Shown one piece after another: positions 1 through 4,979 of a stretch of DNA of 5,041 nucleotides. Source of the stretch: Treponema sp. (GTDB lineage: Bacteria > Spirochaetota > Spirochaetia > Treponematales > Treponemataceae); the NCBI GenBank assembly GCA_016297805.1, contig JAEDFX010000138.1, forward strand, positions 1 through 5,041. Direction: 5' to 3'. A model generated the notes under the pieces. The model ran no database searches and was not told where the DNA came from. It saw nothing but the letters and a program-made list of their open reading frames with translations. Within the stretch, counting starts at the first letter, position 1. Each line of letters begins with the position of its first letter. The position numbers and the translations under genes were made by a program.

Positions 1-65
1 CAGTCAGGGCAAATGAATTTTTGTGTTGCAACAGTTGTACGAGAGTTTTTACTAGCTCCAGCCAT
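1..65 (-). CDS. N-terminal fragment of a small unidentified protein, possible zinc ribbon (runs off the left edge)
   Basis: Reading leftward from an ATG at 65-63 gives 21 codons, MAGASKNSRTTVATQKFICP followed by D, plus an incomplete codon TG-. If that codon is TGT or TGC, the segment ends in CPDC, the usual first knuckle of a zinc ribbon; TGG or TGA is also possible. The start is well supported. An ideal GGAGG lies at 76-72 with 6 bases to the ATG, and a near-consensus promoter lies further upstream on the same strand. The N-terminus is polar and basic (Lys, Arg, Ser, Thr) with no signal peptide, so a cytoplasmic nucleic-acid-associated protein is plausible, but that is inference. It is transcribed divergently from rpsT. 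I do not recognise the family, and the rest of the gene lies outside the window. Confidence 0.72.
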   Translation of the reverse strand, partial: MAGASKNSRTTVATQKFICPD

Positions 66-71
66 TATGTG

Positions 72-76
72 CCTCC
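72..76 (-). promoter_or_regulatory. Shine-Dalgarno of the left-edge gene
   Basis: On the - strand this reads GGAGG, a full match to the core anti-Shine-Dalgarno complement, with 6 bases before the ATG at 65-63. It is the main evidence that the truncated reading frame at the left edge is a real gene. Confidence 0.75.
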
Positions 77-98
77 AAATCGAATATTCGTAACAAAT

Positions 99-127
99 AT
101 AATAATGAGATAAGGTAGATGTGTCAA
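99..127 (-). promoter_or_regulatory. Sigma-70 promoter of the left-edge gene
   Basis: The - strand has a perfect TTGACA -35 (127-122), a 17-base spacer and TATTAT as -10 (104-99, five of six consensus bases). Transcription would start near position 92, giving a leader of about 27 bases before the ATG at 65. Together with the rpsT promoter it makes a divergent pair whose -35 boxes are separated by 31 bases. Confidence 0.75.
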
Positions 128-158
128 CGGTTATTAATAGTAAATTCTGAAAGTTTCA

Positions 159-187
159 TTGACACAAAATATTTAATTCGTTATGAT
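159..187 (+). promoter_or_regulatory. Sigma-70 promoter of rpsT
   Basis: TTGACA (159-164) is followed by a 17-base spacer and TATGAT (182-187, five of six consensus bases). The expected transcription start is near 194, giving a short leader of about 28 bases before the TTG start codon. The match and spacing are what one expects for a strongly expressed ribosomal protein gene. Confidence 0.8.
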
Positions 188-209
188 AATATCAGTTAAC
201 TAATTTTTT

Positions 210-215
210 GGGGGT
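210..215 (+). promoter_or_regulatory. Non-canonical Shine-Dalgarno of rpsT (GGGGGT)
   Basis: GGGGGT can pair with the 3' end of 16S rRNA as AGGAGGT does, with one G-U wobble in place of A-U. Six bases separate it from the TTG at 222. It decides the start: an in-frame TAA lies at 201-203, no ATG or GTG lies between that stop and 222, and the next in-frame ATG is codon 80. Confidence 0.6.
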
Positions 216-221
216 CTCCAA

Positions 222-497
222 TTGGCAGGAAAACAGACATCTGCACAGAAAAGATACGCTCAGAGCGAAGTACGCAGACTTCATAACAAAGCTATTAAAA
301 GCACATGTAAAACTTATGCAAAACAGTTTGTAGAAGCTGTACAGGCAAAAGATCAGAAGCTTGCTGAAGAAAAATATAAGAAACTTCAGAAAGAACTTGA
401 TAGTGCTCGTAGCAAGGGAGTTTTGACTCGCAATGCTGTATCACGCAAAAAGTCAAGAATGATGAATCTTTTCAATGTTACTTTTGCTTCAAAATAA
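222..497 (+). CDS. rpsT: Small ribosomal subunit protein S20 (bS20), TTG start
   Basis: This encodes ribosomal protein S20, a primary 16S rRNA-binding protein of the 30S subunit. The 91-residue product matches the usual family length of about 85-90. It shows the expected pattern: a basic N-terminus with SAQKR (7-11), the RRLHNKAIKS segment (18-27) typical of the first helix, a lysine/glutamate-rich middle helix, and the conserved C-terminal block KGVLTRNAVSRKKSRM (65-80). The start is TTG at 222, forced by an upstream in-frame stop and the lack of any other early start. E. coli rpsT also starts at UUG, and there the weak start is known to matter for S20 repressing its own translation; a similar control here is inference. 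The gene has its own promoter and a strong terminator, so it is probably monocistronic. Confidence 0.96.
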   Translation: MAGKQTSAQKRYAQSEVRRLHNKAIKSTCKTYAKQFVEAVQAKDQKLAEEKYKKLQKELDSARSKGVLTRNAVSRKKSRMMNLFNVTFASK

Positions 498-523
498 CAT
501 TTGATAGAAATGCTTTTTGGAAT

Positions 524-554
524 CCAGTTGGAGAATACTTCAACTGGTTTTTTT
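524..554 (+). terminator. Intrinsic terminator after rpsT
   Basis: CCAGTTGGAG (524-533) pairs with CTTCAACTGG (538-547) as a 10-bp stem with one G-U pair and an AATA loop, followed directly by seven T (548-554). It begins 26 bases after the rpsT stop. This is the clearest terminator in the window and separates rpsT from the HU gene. Confidence 0.93.
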
Positions 555-597
555 ATGCTTAAATAGATTTAACGTAGTAACAAACGCAGGTAAAAAA

Positions 598-915
598 ATG
601 AAAAATAAAAAAGTGACCAAAAATAATTTAGTTGAAAGTATCTATAATTCTTCGGAAATGAAACTTGATAAATCTGATATTCAACTGATAATTGATAATT
701 TTCTTGGACAATTGAAAGTCTCTTTAGAGAATGGTTCAGTTATTGAATTAAGAGGTTTTGGTACTTTTGAGCCTCGTTTGCGAAAGGCTAAAACAAATGC
801 AAAAAATCCTAGAACAGGAGAGTCCGTTCAGGTTGATGCTCATTATGTTGCTGCCTTTAGAGCAGGTCAGGAATTGAAAGAAAAGTTGTGGAATTTAAAA
901 ATTGATGATGAATAA
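598..915 (+). CDS. HU/IHF-family nucleoid DNA-binding protein
   Basis: This encodes a histone-like DNA-bending protein that acts as a dimer on the nucleoid. The 105-residue product has the family layout: N-terminal helices (about 7-45), the conserved GFGTF (53-57) at the base of the saddle, a basic arm (RLRKAKTNAKNPRTGE, 60-75) containing the NPRTG turn whose proline (71) intercalates into DNA, and the closing AAFRAGQELKEKL helix (85-97). It is slightly longer than E. coli HU (about 90), with a few extra N-terminal residues and an acidic tail ending IDDE. I chose ATG 598 because AGG (588-590) sits 7 bases upstream and because the frame extended back to a TTG at 517 would run through the rpsT terminator hairpin. 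No good promoter is visible in 555-597, so it may depend on read-through or a weak promoter. HU and IHF subunits cannot be told apart here. It overlaps lnt. Confidence 0.93.
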   Translation: MKNKKVTKNNLVESIYNSSEMKLDKSDIQLIIDNFLGQLKVSLENGSVIELRGFGTFEPRLRKAKTNAKNPRTGESVQVDAHYVAAFRAGQELKEKLWNLKIDDE

Positions 916-2524
916 AGAAAAATCATTTAATTGGACTCATTTTTTCATAAAAATATTATTTATTCTTATTTCTGCTTTTCTTTTTTTTATTGCAAATCCT
1001 AATCCAATTGTAAAAAAAGGTTTTCCTTTGGCCGGTTGGTTTATTTATTTGCCAGTTCTTATTTTGTTAAGAAATTGTTCAATTAAAAATGCCTGGATAT
1101 ATGGTGTGTTATATGGCTTGTTATCTTATGGTTCCTATGGTTATTGGTTGAACAGTTTTCATCCCCTTGGATTAATAATTGTCTGTATCTGCTATTCGGT
1201 TATTTTAGCTGTAGTTTTTACCGGATTAAAATTCATTGAATTAATCTTTAATAAAAATGCATGGTTAGTTCAATGGATTTTTATTTGTTCATACGACTAT
1301 ATAAAAACTTGTGGATTTATAGGTTTTAGTTATGGTGTAACAGCTTATACTCAGTGGACAAATCTTTATTTTATTCAAATAGCAGATTTGATTGGTGTTT
1401 TTGGCTTAAATCTGCTGGTAATTTTTCCATCGGCCTGGTTGTCTAATTTTGTATTACTAGAAAAAACTGAAAAGAAATTTTCACTTTACTGTGGTTCTGT
1501 ATGGCTGGCATTGACTATTGCAGTTTATGTGTATGGATTTGTAGATGTAAGTAAAACAGAGAATAAAGAATTCAAGACATTAAAAGTTGTGGCAGTTCAA
1601 AATAATGAAGATCCCTGGAAAAACGGTCTTGGAGAATATTCAAAAAATATTCAGACTCTTAAAGAGCTTACAGACGAAGCATTGGATTTTTATCCAGATA
1701 TTGATTTTGTGTTATGGCCAGAAACAGCAGTAGTGCCTTCTGTTATGTATCAATATTATAAACTTGTTGATGAAAATCGTTTTCGTGTAATTTATTCACT
1801 TCTTAATTATATAGATTCAAAAAAATCGATTTTTATAATTGGTAATTCTCATGAAGAAGAGAATAAGAAGAAAAATACAGATAGGTTTAATAATTCACTT
1901 GTTTTTGAACCAGGTAAGAATGTTGTTCCACCAGAACCTGAAATGTACTCAAAGATTCATCTGGTGCCTTTTACAGAATCCTTCCCGTATAAATATAAGT
2001 TTCCTGGTTTATATATAAAATTACTTGCAGGTGATACTCATATGTGGACTGAAGGAAGTGAATATAAGGTTTTCAATTATAAGGATTTGCATTTTTCTAC
2101 ACCAATTTGTTTTGAAGATACTTTTGGAAATGATTGCAGACAGTTTGTGAAAAATGGAGCCAGATGTTTTATGAATATGAGTAATGATTCCTGGTCAAAA
2201 AGTTCAGCTTGTCAGTATCAGCATCTTGCTATGTCTGTATTCAGATCTGTTGAAAATAGGGTTCCTACTGTAAGGAGTACATCCAGCGGTCAGACCTGTA
2301 TTATTGATTATAATGGGAAAATTGTAAAAATGATTCCTGAATTCTGTGAAGGTTATGTTGTTGGGGAGATTCCTCTTTTAGAAAATGATTTTAGAGTATC
2401 AGTTTATACAAGCTGTGGTGATTTGTTTGGAAAACTGGAAGTAGGACTGTTTTTCTTCTTGTTGATAATACAAATAATTAACGTTATAATTAAAAGAAAT
2501 CGTTGTAAAAGCAATATAAAATAG
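905..2524 (+). CDS. lnt: Apolipoprotein N-acyltransferase
   Basis: Lnt is the inner-membrane enzyme that adds the third acyl chain, from a phospholipid, to the N-terminal cysteine of lipoproteins, the last step after Lgt and Lsp. The 539-residue product has about seven hydrophobic segments (roughly 11-31, 42-57, 62-82, 87-108, 119-134, 159-185, 195-213), an extracytoplasmic nitrilase-like domain (about 225-495), and a final membrane segment (513-529). This is the standard Lnt topology. The catalytic triad is intact: Glu273 in WPET, Lys350 in SKIHLVPF and Cys402 in PICFED. Glu358 (FTESFP), Glu404 and the SNDSW motif (426-430) are also present. Its start overlaps the end of the HU gene; ATG 905, ATG 908 and TTG 902 are all possible, with no strong ribosome site, so translation is probably coupled to HU. 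It is slightly longer than E. coli Lnt (512). Confidence 0.95.
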   Translation: MMNKEKSFNWTHFFIKILFILISAFLFFIANPNPIVKKGFPLAGWFIYLPVLILLRNCSIKNAWIYGVLYGLLSYGSYGYWLNSFHPLGLIIVCICYSVILAVVFTGLKFIELIFNKNAWLVQWIFICSYDYIKTCGFIGFSYGVTAYTQWTNLYFIQIADLIGVFGLNLLVIFPSAWLSNFVLLEKTEKKFSLYCGSVWLALTIAVYVYGFVDVSKTENKEFKTLKVVAVQNNEDPWKNGLGEYSKNIQTLKELTDEALDFYPDIDFVLWPETAVVPSVMYQYYKLVDENRFRVIYSLLNYIDSKKSIFIIGNSHEEENKKKNTDRFNNSLVFEPGKNVVPPEPEMYSKIHLVPFTESFPYKYKFPGLYIKLLAGDTHMWTEGSEYKVFNYKDLHFSTPICFEDTFGNDCRQFVKNGARCFMNMSNDSWSKSSACQYQHLAMSVFRSVENRVPTVRSTSSGQTCIIDYNGKIVKMIPEFCEGYVVGEIPLLENDFRVSVYTSCGDLFGKLEVGLFFFLLIIQIINVIIKRNRCKSNIK

Positions 2525-2527
2525 GTG
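2523..2527 (+). promoter_or_regulatory. Shine-Dalgarno of the bactofilin gene, lying across the lnt stop
   Basis: AGGTG includes the last two bases of the lnt TAG stop (2522-2524) and sits 5 bases before ATG 2533. It favours ATG 2533 over the GTG at 2527, which would fall inside the ribosome site. A ribosome ending lnt covers this site, which suggests translational coupling. Confidence 0.6.
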
Positions 2528-2532
2528 TGATA

Positions 2533-2961
2533 ATGGCTGAAAAAGCAGAAGTTGAAAAAAGAAATATTACAATTTTTGGTGAAGAAACAGAGTTTGATGG
2601 GGTTCTGGAATTTAAGGACAGACTCATGATAACTGGAAAATTTAACGGAAAAATTATTGCGCCTTCTGGAGATTTGGCTATAGATAAAAATGCTGTTTGT
2701 ACAGTTGATTCTATTGATGCTAATTCCATCGTAATTTCTGGAAATATCAAAGGTAATATCAATGCTAACGAACGTGTAGAAATTTGTTCTGGAAGTGTTG
2801 TTGATGGAAATATTACAACTGCAAGAATTAGAATTGCCAATAATGTTGATTTTAATGGTGAAGTAACAATGCTTGAAAACGAACCAGAAGTTGATTTATT
2901 TTCTGTAGCATCATCAGAATATAAACAGGCAATGATTATTCATTCTGATGTGGTAAAATAA
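2533..2961 (+). CDS. Bactofilin (polymer-forming cytoskeletal protein)
   Basis: Bactofilins polymerise without nucleotide into stable filaments that act as scaffolds for cell shape and local peptidoglycan work. The 142-residue product has a single bactofilin domain (about 12-113) flanked by short tails. It shows the expected right-handed beta-helix pattern, short turns of alternating hydrophobic residues with Gly and Asn at corners: FDGVLEFKDRLMITGKFNGK (21-40), then IDANSIVISGNIKGNINANE (61-80), VVDGNITTARIRIANN (89-104) and VDFNGEV (105-111). The N-terminal tail is short and charged with no membrane segment; the C-terminal tail (114-142) is acidic at first and of no recognised type. No M23 peptidase, a common bactofilin neighbour, is next to it; lnt is upstream and rho downstream. 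ATG 2533 is preferred; a GTG at 2527 would add two residues. The family call is firm, the cellular role here is inference. Confidence 0.9.
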   Translation: MAEKAEVEKRNITIFGEETEFDGVLEFKDRLMITGKFNGKIIAPSGDLAIDKNAVCTVDSIDANSIVISGNIKGNINANERVEICSGSVVDGNITTARIRIANNVDFNGEVTMLENEPEVDLFSVASSEYKQAMIIHSDVVK

Positions 2962-2979
2962 CATTTTATATATGATTTC

Positions 2980-3009
2980 TTGACAGATAGGATAAAATTC
3001 AGTAATAAT
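2980..3009 (+). promoter_or_regulatory. Probable promoter of rho (P1)
   Basis: A perfect TTGACA (2980-2985) is followed by an 18-base spacer and AATAAT (3004-3009, five of six -10 bases). Transcription would start near 3016, giving a leader of about 120 bases before rho. The region is AT-rich, so -10 matches are cheap, but a full TTGACA is not. It lies upstream of the hairpin at 3024-3048, so that hairpin would be within the transcript. Confidence 0.6.
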
Positions 3010-3023
3010 AACAGTACATTTAA

Positions 3024-3048
3024 GAGCAGGTGCTCATTTCTTTTTTTT
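3024..3048 (+). terminator. Short hairpin with T-tract: weak terminator, attenuator or operator
   Basis: GAGCA (3024-3028) and TGCTC (3031-3035) are perfect inverted arms around GG. As RNA this gives a 4-bp GAGC/GCTC stem with an AGGT loop, followed by ATTTC and eight T (3041-3048). The stem is short for a terminator. It could end the HU-lnt-bactofilin transcript, act as an attenuator for rho transcripts starting at P1, or as DNA be a dimer-protein site just past the P1 start. Confidence 0.4.
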
Positions 3049-3068
3049 ACGTATAAAATCAATTAAAA

Positions 3069-3096
3069 TTAATAATATTTAAAATTTTTTTATAAT
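3069..3096 (+). promoter_or_regulatory. Possible second rho promoter (P2)
   Basis: TATAAT (3091-3096) is a perfect -10, with TTAATA (3069-3074, four of six -35 bases) 16 bases upstream. A start near 3103 would bypass the hairpin at 3024-3048 and give a leader of about 32 bases. The whole stretch 3049-3120 is extremely AT-rich, so a chance match is quite possible. Confidence 0.35.
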
Positions 3097-3120
3097 AATC
3101 TATACATCTTTATTTTTTAT

Positions 3121-3125
3121 GGAGA
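3121..3125 (+). promoter_or_regulatory. Shine-Dalgarno of rho
   Basis: GGAGA lies 9 bases before ATG 3135, in a leader otherwise almost free of G. It supports ATG 3135 as the rho start and therefore the reality of the long N-terminal extension. Confidence 0.75.
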
Positions 3126-3134
3126 ATTTTTTTA

Positions 3135-4862
3135 ATGGCTGCATTAAGAAGACGTCGTACTGAAGACGTAAGTGAAAATCAGGAGCCTGTAGAAGAAACT
3201 CAGGGAACTCTCGATTTTACTGCACAGGAAGAAGCCCCAGTTGAAACTGTAGAGGCACAGGAAGAACAAAAAACAGAAGAAAATCTGGAACAGCCTGCTG
3301 GAAGTGAGTCATCTGAAGAAGAACATGCAGATGCGGGTAAAGTAGTTGTAAAGAAGCGAAGAGTAGTTAAGAAGTCTGAAGAATCTGAAAATACTTCTTC
3401 AGGTGAAGAACATTCAAATCATAAGAAAGTTAATTCTGCAAATCCTAAATTCAATAAAAAACCAAACAATGGAAAGAAAACATATGGTGCAAGACCTTCT
3501 TATCCAACACCAACTGGTGAAGTTGCAGAATCTATTGTTGAAGCTGCCGCTGCAGCTGCAGCTTCTGAAGACAATGCAAATAAGCCACGTTTGTTGATTA
3601 ATGATCTTACACTTAAATCTATGCCTGAATTGCGTGAGCTTGCAATGCAGTATGGTTTTGCTGCTGATGATTTGGCTCCAATGAAAAAACAGGATTTGAT
3701 TTTTGTAATCCTTAAGGCTCATACAGAACATGGTGGAATTATTTTTGCTTCTGGTGCTCTGGAAATCTTGCCAGATGGTTATGGATTCCTTCGTTCTCCA
3801 CAGAACTCTTATCTGCCAGGTCCTGATGATATTTATATTTCACCAAGCCAGATTCGTTTATTCAATTTGAAAACTGGTGATACAGTTTACGGACAGACTC
3901 GTTCTCCAAAAGAAGGTGAGCGTTTCTTTGCTTTGCTTCGTATTGAATCTGTAAACTTTGATGAGCCTCGTATTGCACAGACTCGTGTTCCTTTTGAAAA
4001 TCTTACACCATTATATCCTGATGAAAAATTACGTCTTGAAACTGTATCTACAGAAGTTTCTACTCGCATTGTTGATTTGTTTGCACCAATCGGTAAAGGT
4101 CAGCGTCTGTTGATTGTTGCTCCTCCTAAAGCTGGTAAAACAATTCTTATGCAGAAGGTTGCAAATGCAATCACTACAAATAATCCTGAAGTTTATTTAA
4201 TCGTGCTTTTGATTGATGAACGTCCTGAAGAAGTTACTGAAATGGAACGTGCAATTAAAGGCGAAGTTATTTCTTCAACTTTTGATGAACAGGCTACACG
4301 TCACGTTCAGGTTGCAGAAATGGTTTTGGAAAAAGCAAAACGTCTTGTTGAACATAAACGTGATGTTGTAATCCTTTTGGATTCAATTACTCGTCTTGCT
4401 CGCGCATATAACCAGACTGTTCAGACTTCTGGTAAAGTTCTTTCTGGTGGTGTTGATTCTAATGCGTTGTTCAAACCTAAGAGATTCTTCGGTGCTGCCC
4501 GTAATGTTGAAGAAGGCGGTTCTTTAACAATCATTTCTACTGCTCTTATTGAAACAGGTAGCCGTATGGATGAAGTTATCTTTGAAGAGTTCAAGGGTAC
4601 TGGTAACTCAGAAATCAATCTGGACAGAAAACTTGCTGAACGTCGTTTGTTCCCTGCAATTAATATTAAGAAATCTGGTACACGAAAGGAAGAGTTGCTG
4701 CTTACTGAATCAGAATTGCAGAAAATCTGGATTTTGCGCAAGGTTTTGAATCCAATGGAAGATGTGGAAGTTACAGAGCTTATTCTTGATCGTATGAAGA
4801 AGAGTAAGACAAACGAAGCGTTCCTGGCATCAATGAATGCTGGAACTGCGGGAATGGAATGA
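3135..4862 (+). CDS. rho: Transcription termination factor Rho with a long N-terminal extension
   Basis: Rho is the hexameric RNA-dependent ATPase and translocase that ends transcription. The 575-residue product (E. coli 419) has a low-complexity extension (1-149), a Rho N-terminal helical region (about 152-196), an RNA-binding cold-shock-like domain (about 200-275, with the LPDGYGFLR RNA-binding motif at 212-220) and a RecA-like ATPase core. Visible active parts are Walker A APPKAGKT (329-336), catalytic Glu362 in DERPEEV, Walker B VVILLD (411-416), the Q-loop LSGGVDSNALFKP (436-448), the R-loop KGTGN (487-491) and the arginine finger in SGTR (Arg517). Leu359, matching E. coli Leu208, is retained; its change to Met is tied to bicyclomycin tolerance in mycobacteria, so sensitivity is likely but inferred. 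The extension is acidic to about 66, then basic (68-120), and has seven alanines in a row (137-143). Arg codons in the core are largely CGT, unlike the more AT-leaning lnt, as expected for higher expression. Confidence 0.98.
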   Translation: MAALRRRRTEDVSENQEPVEETQGTLDFTAQEEAPVETVEAQEEQKTEENLEQPAGSESSEEEHADAGKVVVKKRRVVKKSEESENTSSGEEHSNHKKVNSANPKFNKKPNNGKKTYGARPSYPTPTGEVAESIVEAAAAAAASEDNANKPRLLINDLTLKSMPELRELAMQYGFAADDLAPMKKQDLIFVILKAHTEHGGIIFASGALEILPDGYGFLRSPQNSYLPGPDDIYISPSQIRLFNLKTGDTVYGQTRSPKEGERFFALLRIESVNFDEPRIAQTRVPFENLTPLYPDEKLRLETVSTEVSTRIVDLFAPIGKGQRLLIVAPPKAGKTILMQKVANAITTNNPEVYLIVLLIDERPEEVTEMERAIKGEVISSTFDEQATRHVQVAEMVLEKAKRLVEHKRDVVILLDSITRLARAYNQTVQTSGKVLSGGVDSNALFKPKRFFGAARNVEEGGSLTIISTALIETGSRMDEVIFEEFKGTGNSEINLDRKLAERRLFPAINIKKSGTRKEELLLTESELQKIWILRKVLNPMEDVEVTELILDRMKKSKTNEAFLASMNAGTAGME

Positions 4863-4864
4863 AA

Positions 4865-4934
4865 TTAGTCACGGATTACACGGATTAAATATTATATACA
4901 TGAAATCCGTAACATCCGTATAATTCGTGACTAA
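4865..4934 (+). repeat. Imperfect inverted repeat built from 9-base units, directly after rho
   Basis: The left arm (4865-4886) and right arm (4913-4934) pair over 21 positions with one G-U pair and one C-A mismatch, around a 26-base loop. The left arm contains two perfect tandem copies of CACGGATTA (4870-4878, 4879-4887). The right side holds three degraded copies in reverse orientation (4904-4912, 4913-4921, 4922-4930), so several folds are possible. It starts two bases after the rho stop. No T-tract follows on either strand, so it is not an ordinary intrinsic terminator. It may be a dispersed intergenic repeat, a 3' mRNA-stabilising hairpin, or a terminator aid. Confidence 0.85.
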
Positions 4935-4935
4935 A

Positions 4936-4972
4936 AATAATGCAGTTCTATTGCCCATTATTAATATTTTTT
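4936..4972 (+). terminator. Weak candidate terminator after rho
   Basis: AATAATG (4936-4942) pairs with CATTATT (4956-4962) as a 7-bp AT-rich stem with a 13-base loop. Six T (4967-4972) follow after a 4-base gap. The low stem stability and the gap make it a weak candidate, but it is the only hairpin plus T-tract in this stretch. Confidence 0.28.
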
Positions 4973-4979
4973 ATATAAT
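4951..4979 (+). promoter_or_regulatory. Candidate promoter for the gene beyond the right edge
   Basis: TTGCCC (4951-4956, four of six -35 bases), a 17-base spacer and a perfect TATAAT (4974-4979) predict a start near 4986. It overlaps the weak terminator candidate. No protein start or ribosome site follows before the window ends, so its target is unknown. Confidence 0.4.

Noticed and set aside
116..124. TAGATGTGT occurs here and again at the right edge (5033-5041), suggesting flanking direct repeats
   Set aside because: A shared 9-mer is expected many times by chance in 5 kb, the flanks differ, and nothing between the copies resembles a mobile element.
517..597. Upstream extension of the HU gene to a TTG at 517, adding 27 residues
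   Set aside because: The added segment would be encoded by the rpsT terminator hairpin and T-tract, has no ribosome site, and does not fit the HU family N-terminus. ATG 598 has a ribosome site and normal length.
2490..2840. Open frame of 116 codons on the - strand across the bactofilin gene
   Set aside because: It is fully antisense to a clear bactofilin, has no ribosome site or promoter worth noting, and its hydrophobic translation is typical of an antisense shadow.
3543..3563. GCT/GCA repeat tract as a possible phase-variable microsatellite in rho
   Set aside because: Codons alternate GCT, GCC and GCA irregularly, so the DNA is not a clean repeat likely to slip. Any change by whole codons would only alter the alanine run in a disordered segment.
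3414..3731. Open frame of 105 codons on the - strand within rho
   Set aside because: It is antisense to the rho extension and N-terminal domain, shows no recognisable domain, and has Cys- and Ser-rich composition as expected for a shadow frame.
4421..4741. Open frame of 106 codons on the - strand within the Rho ATPase core
   Set aside because: It lies opposite the highly conserved Q-loop and R-loop region; openness follows from the codon bias of rho, and there is no start context.
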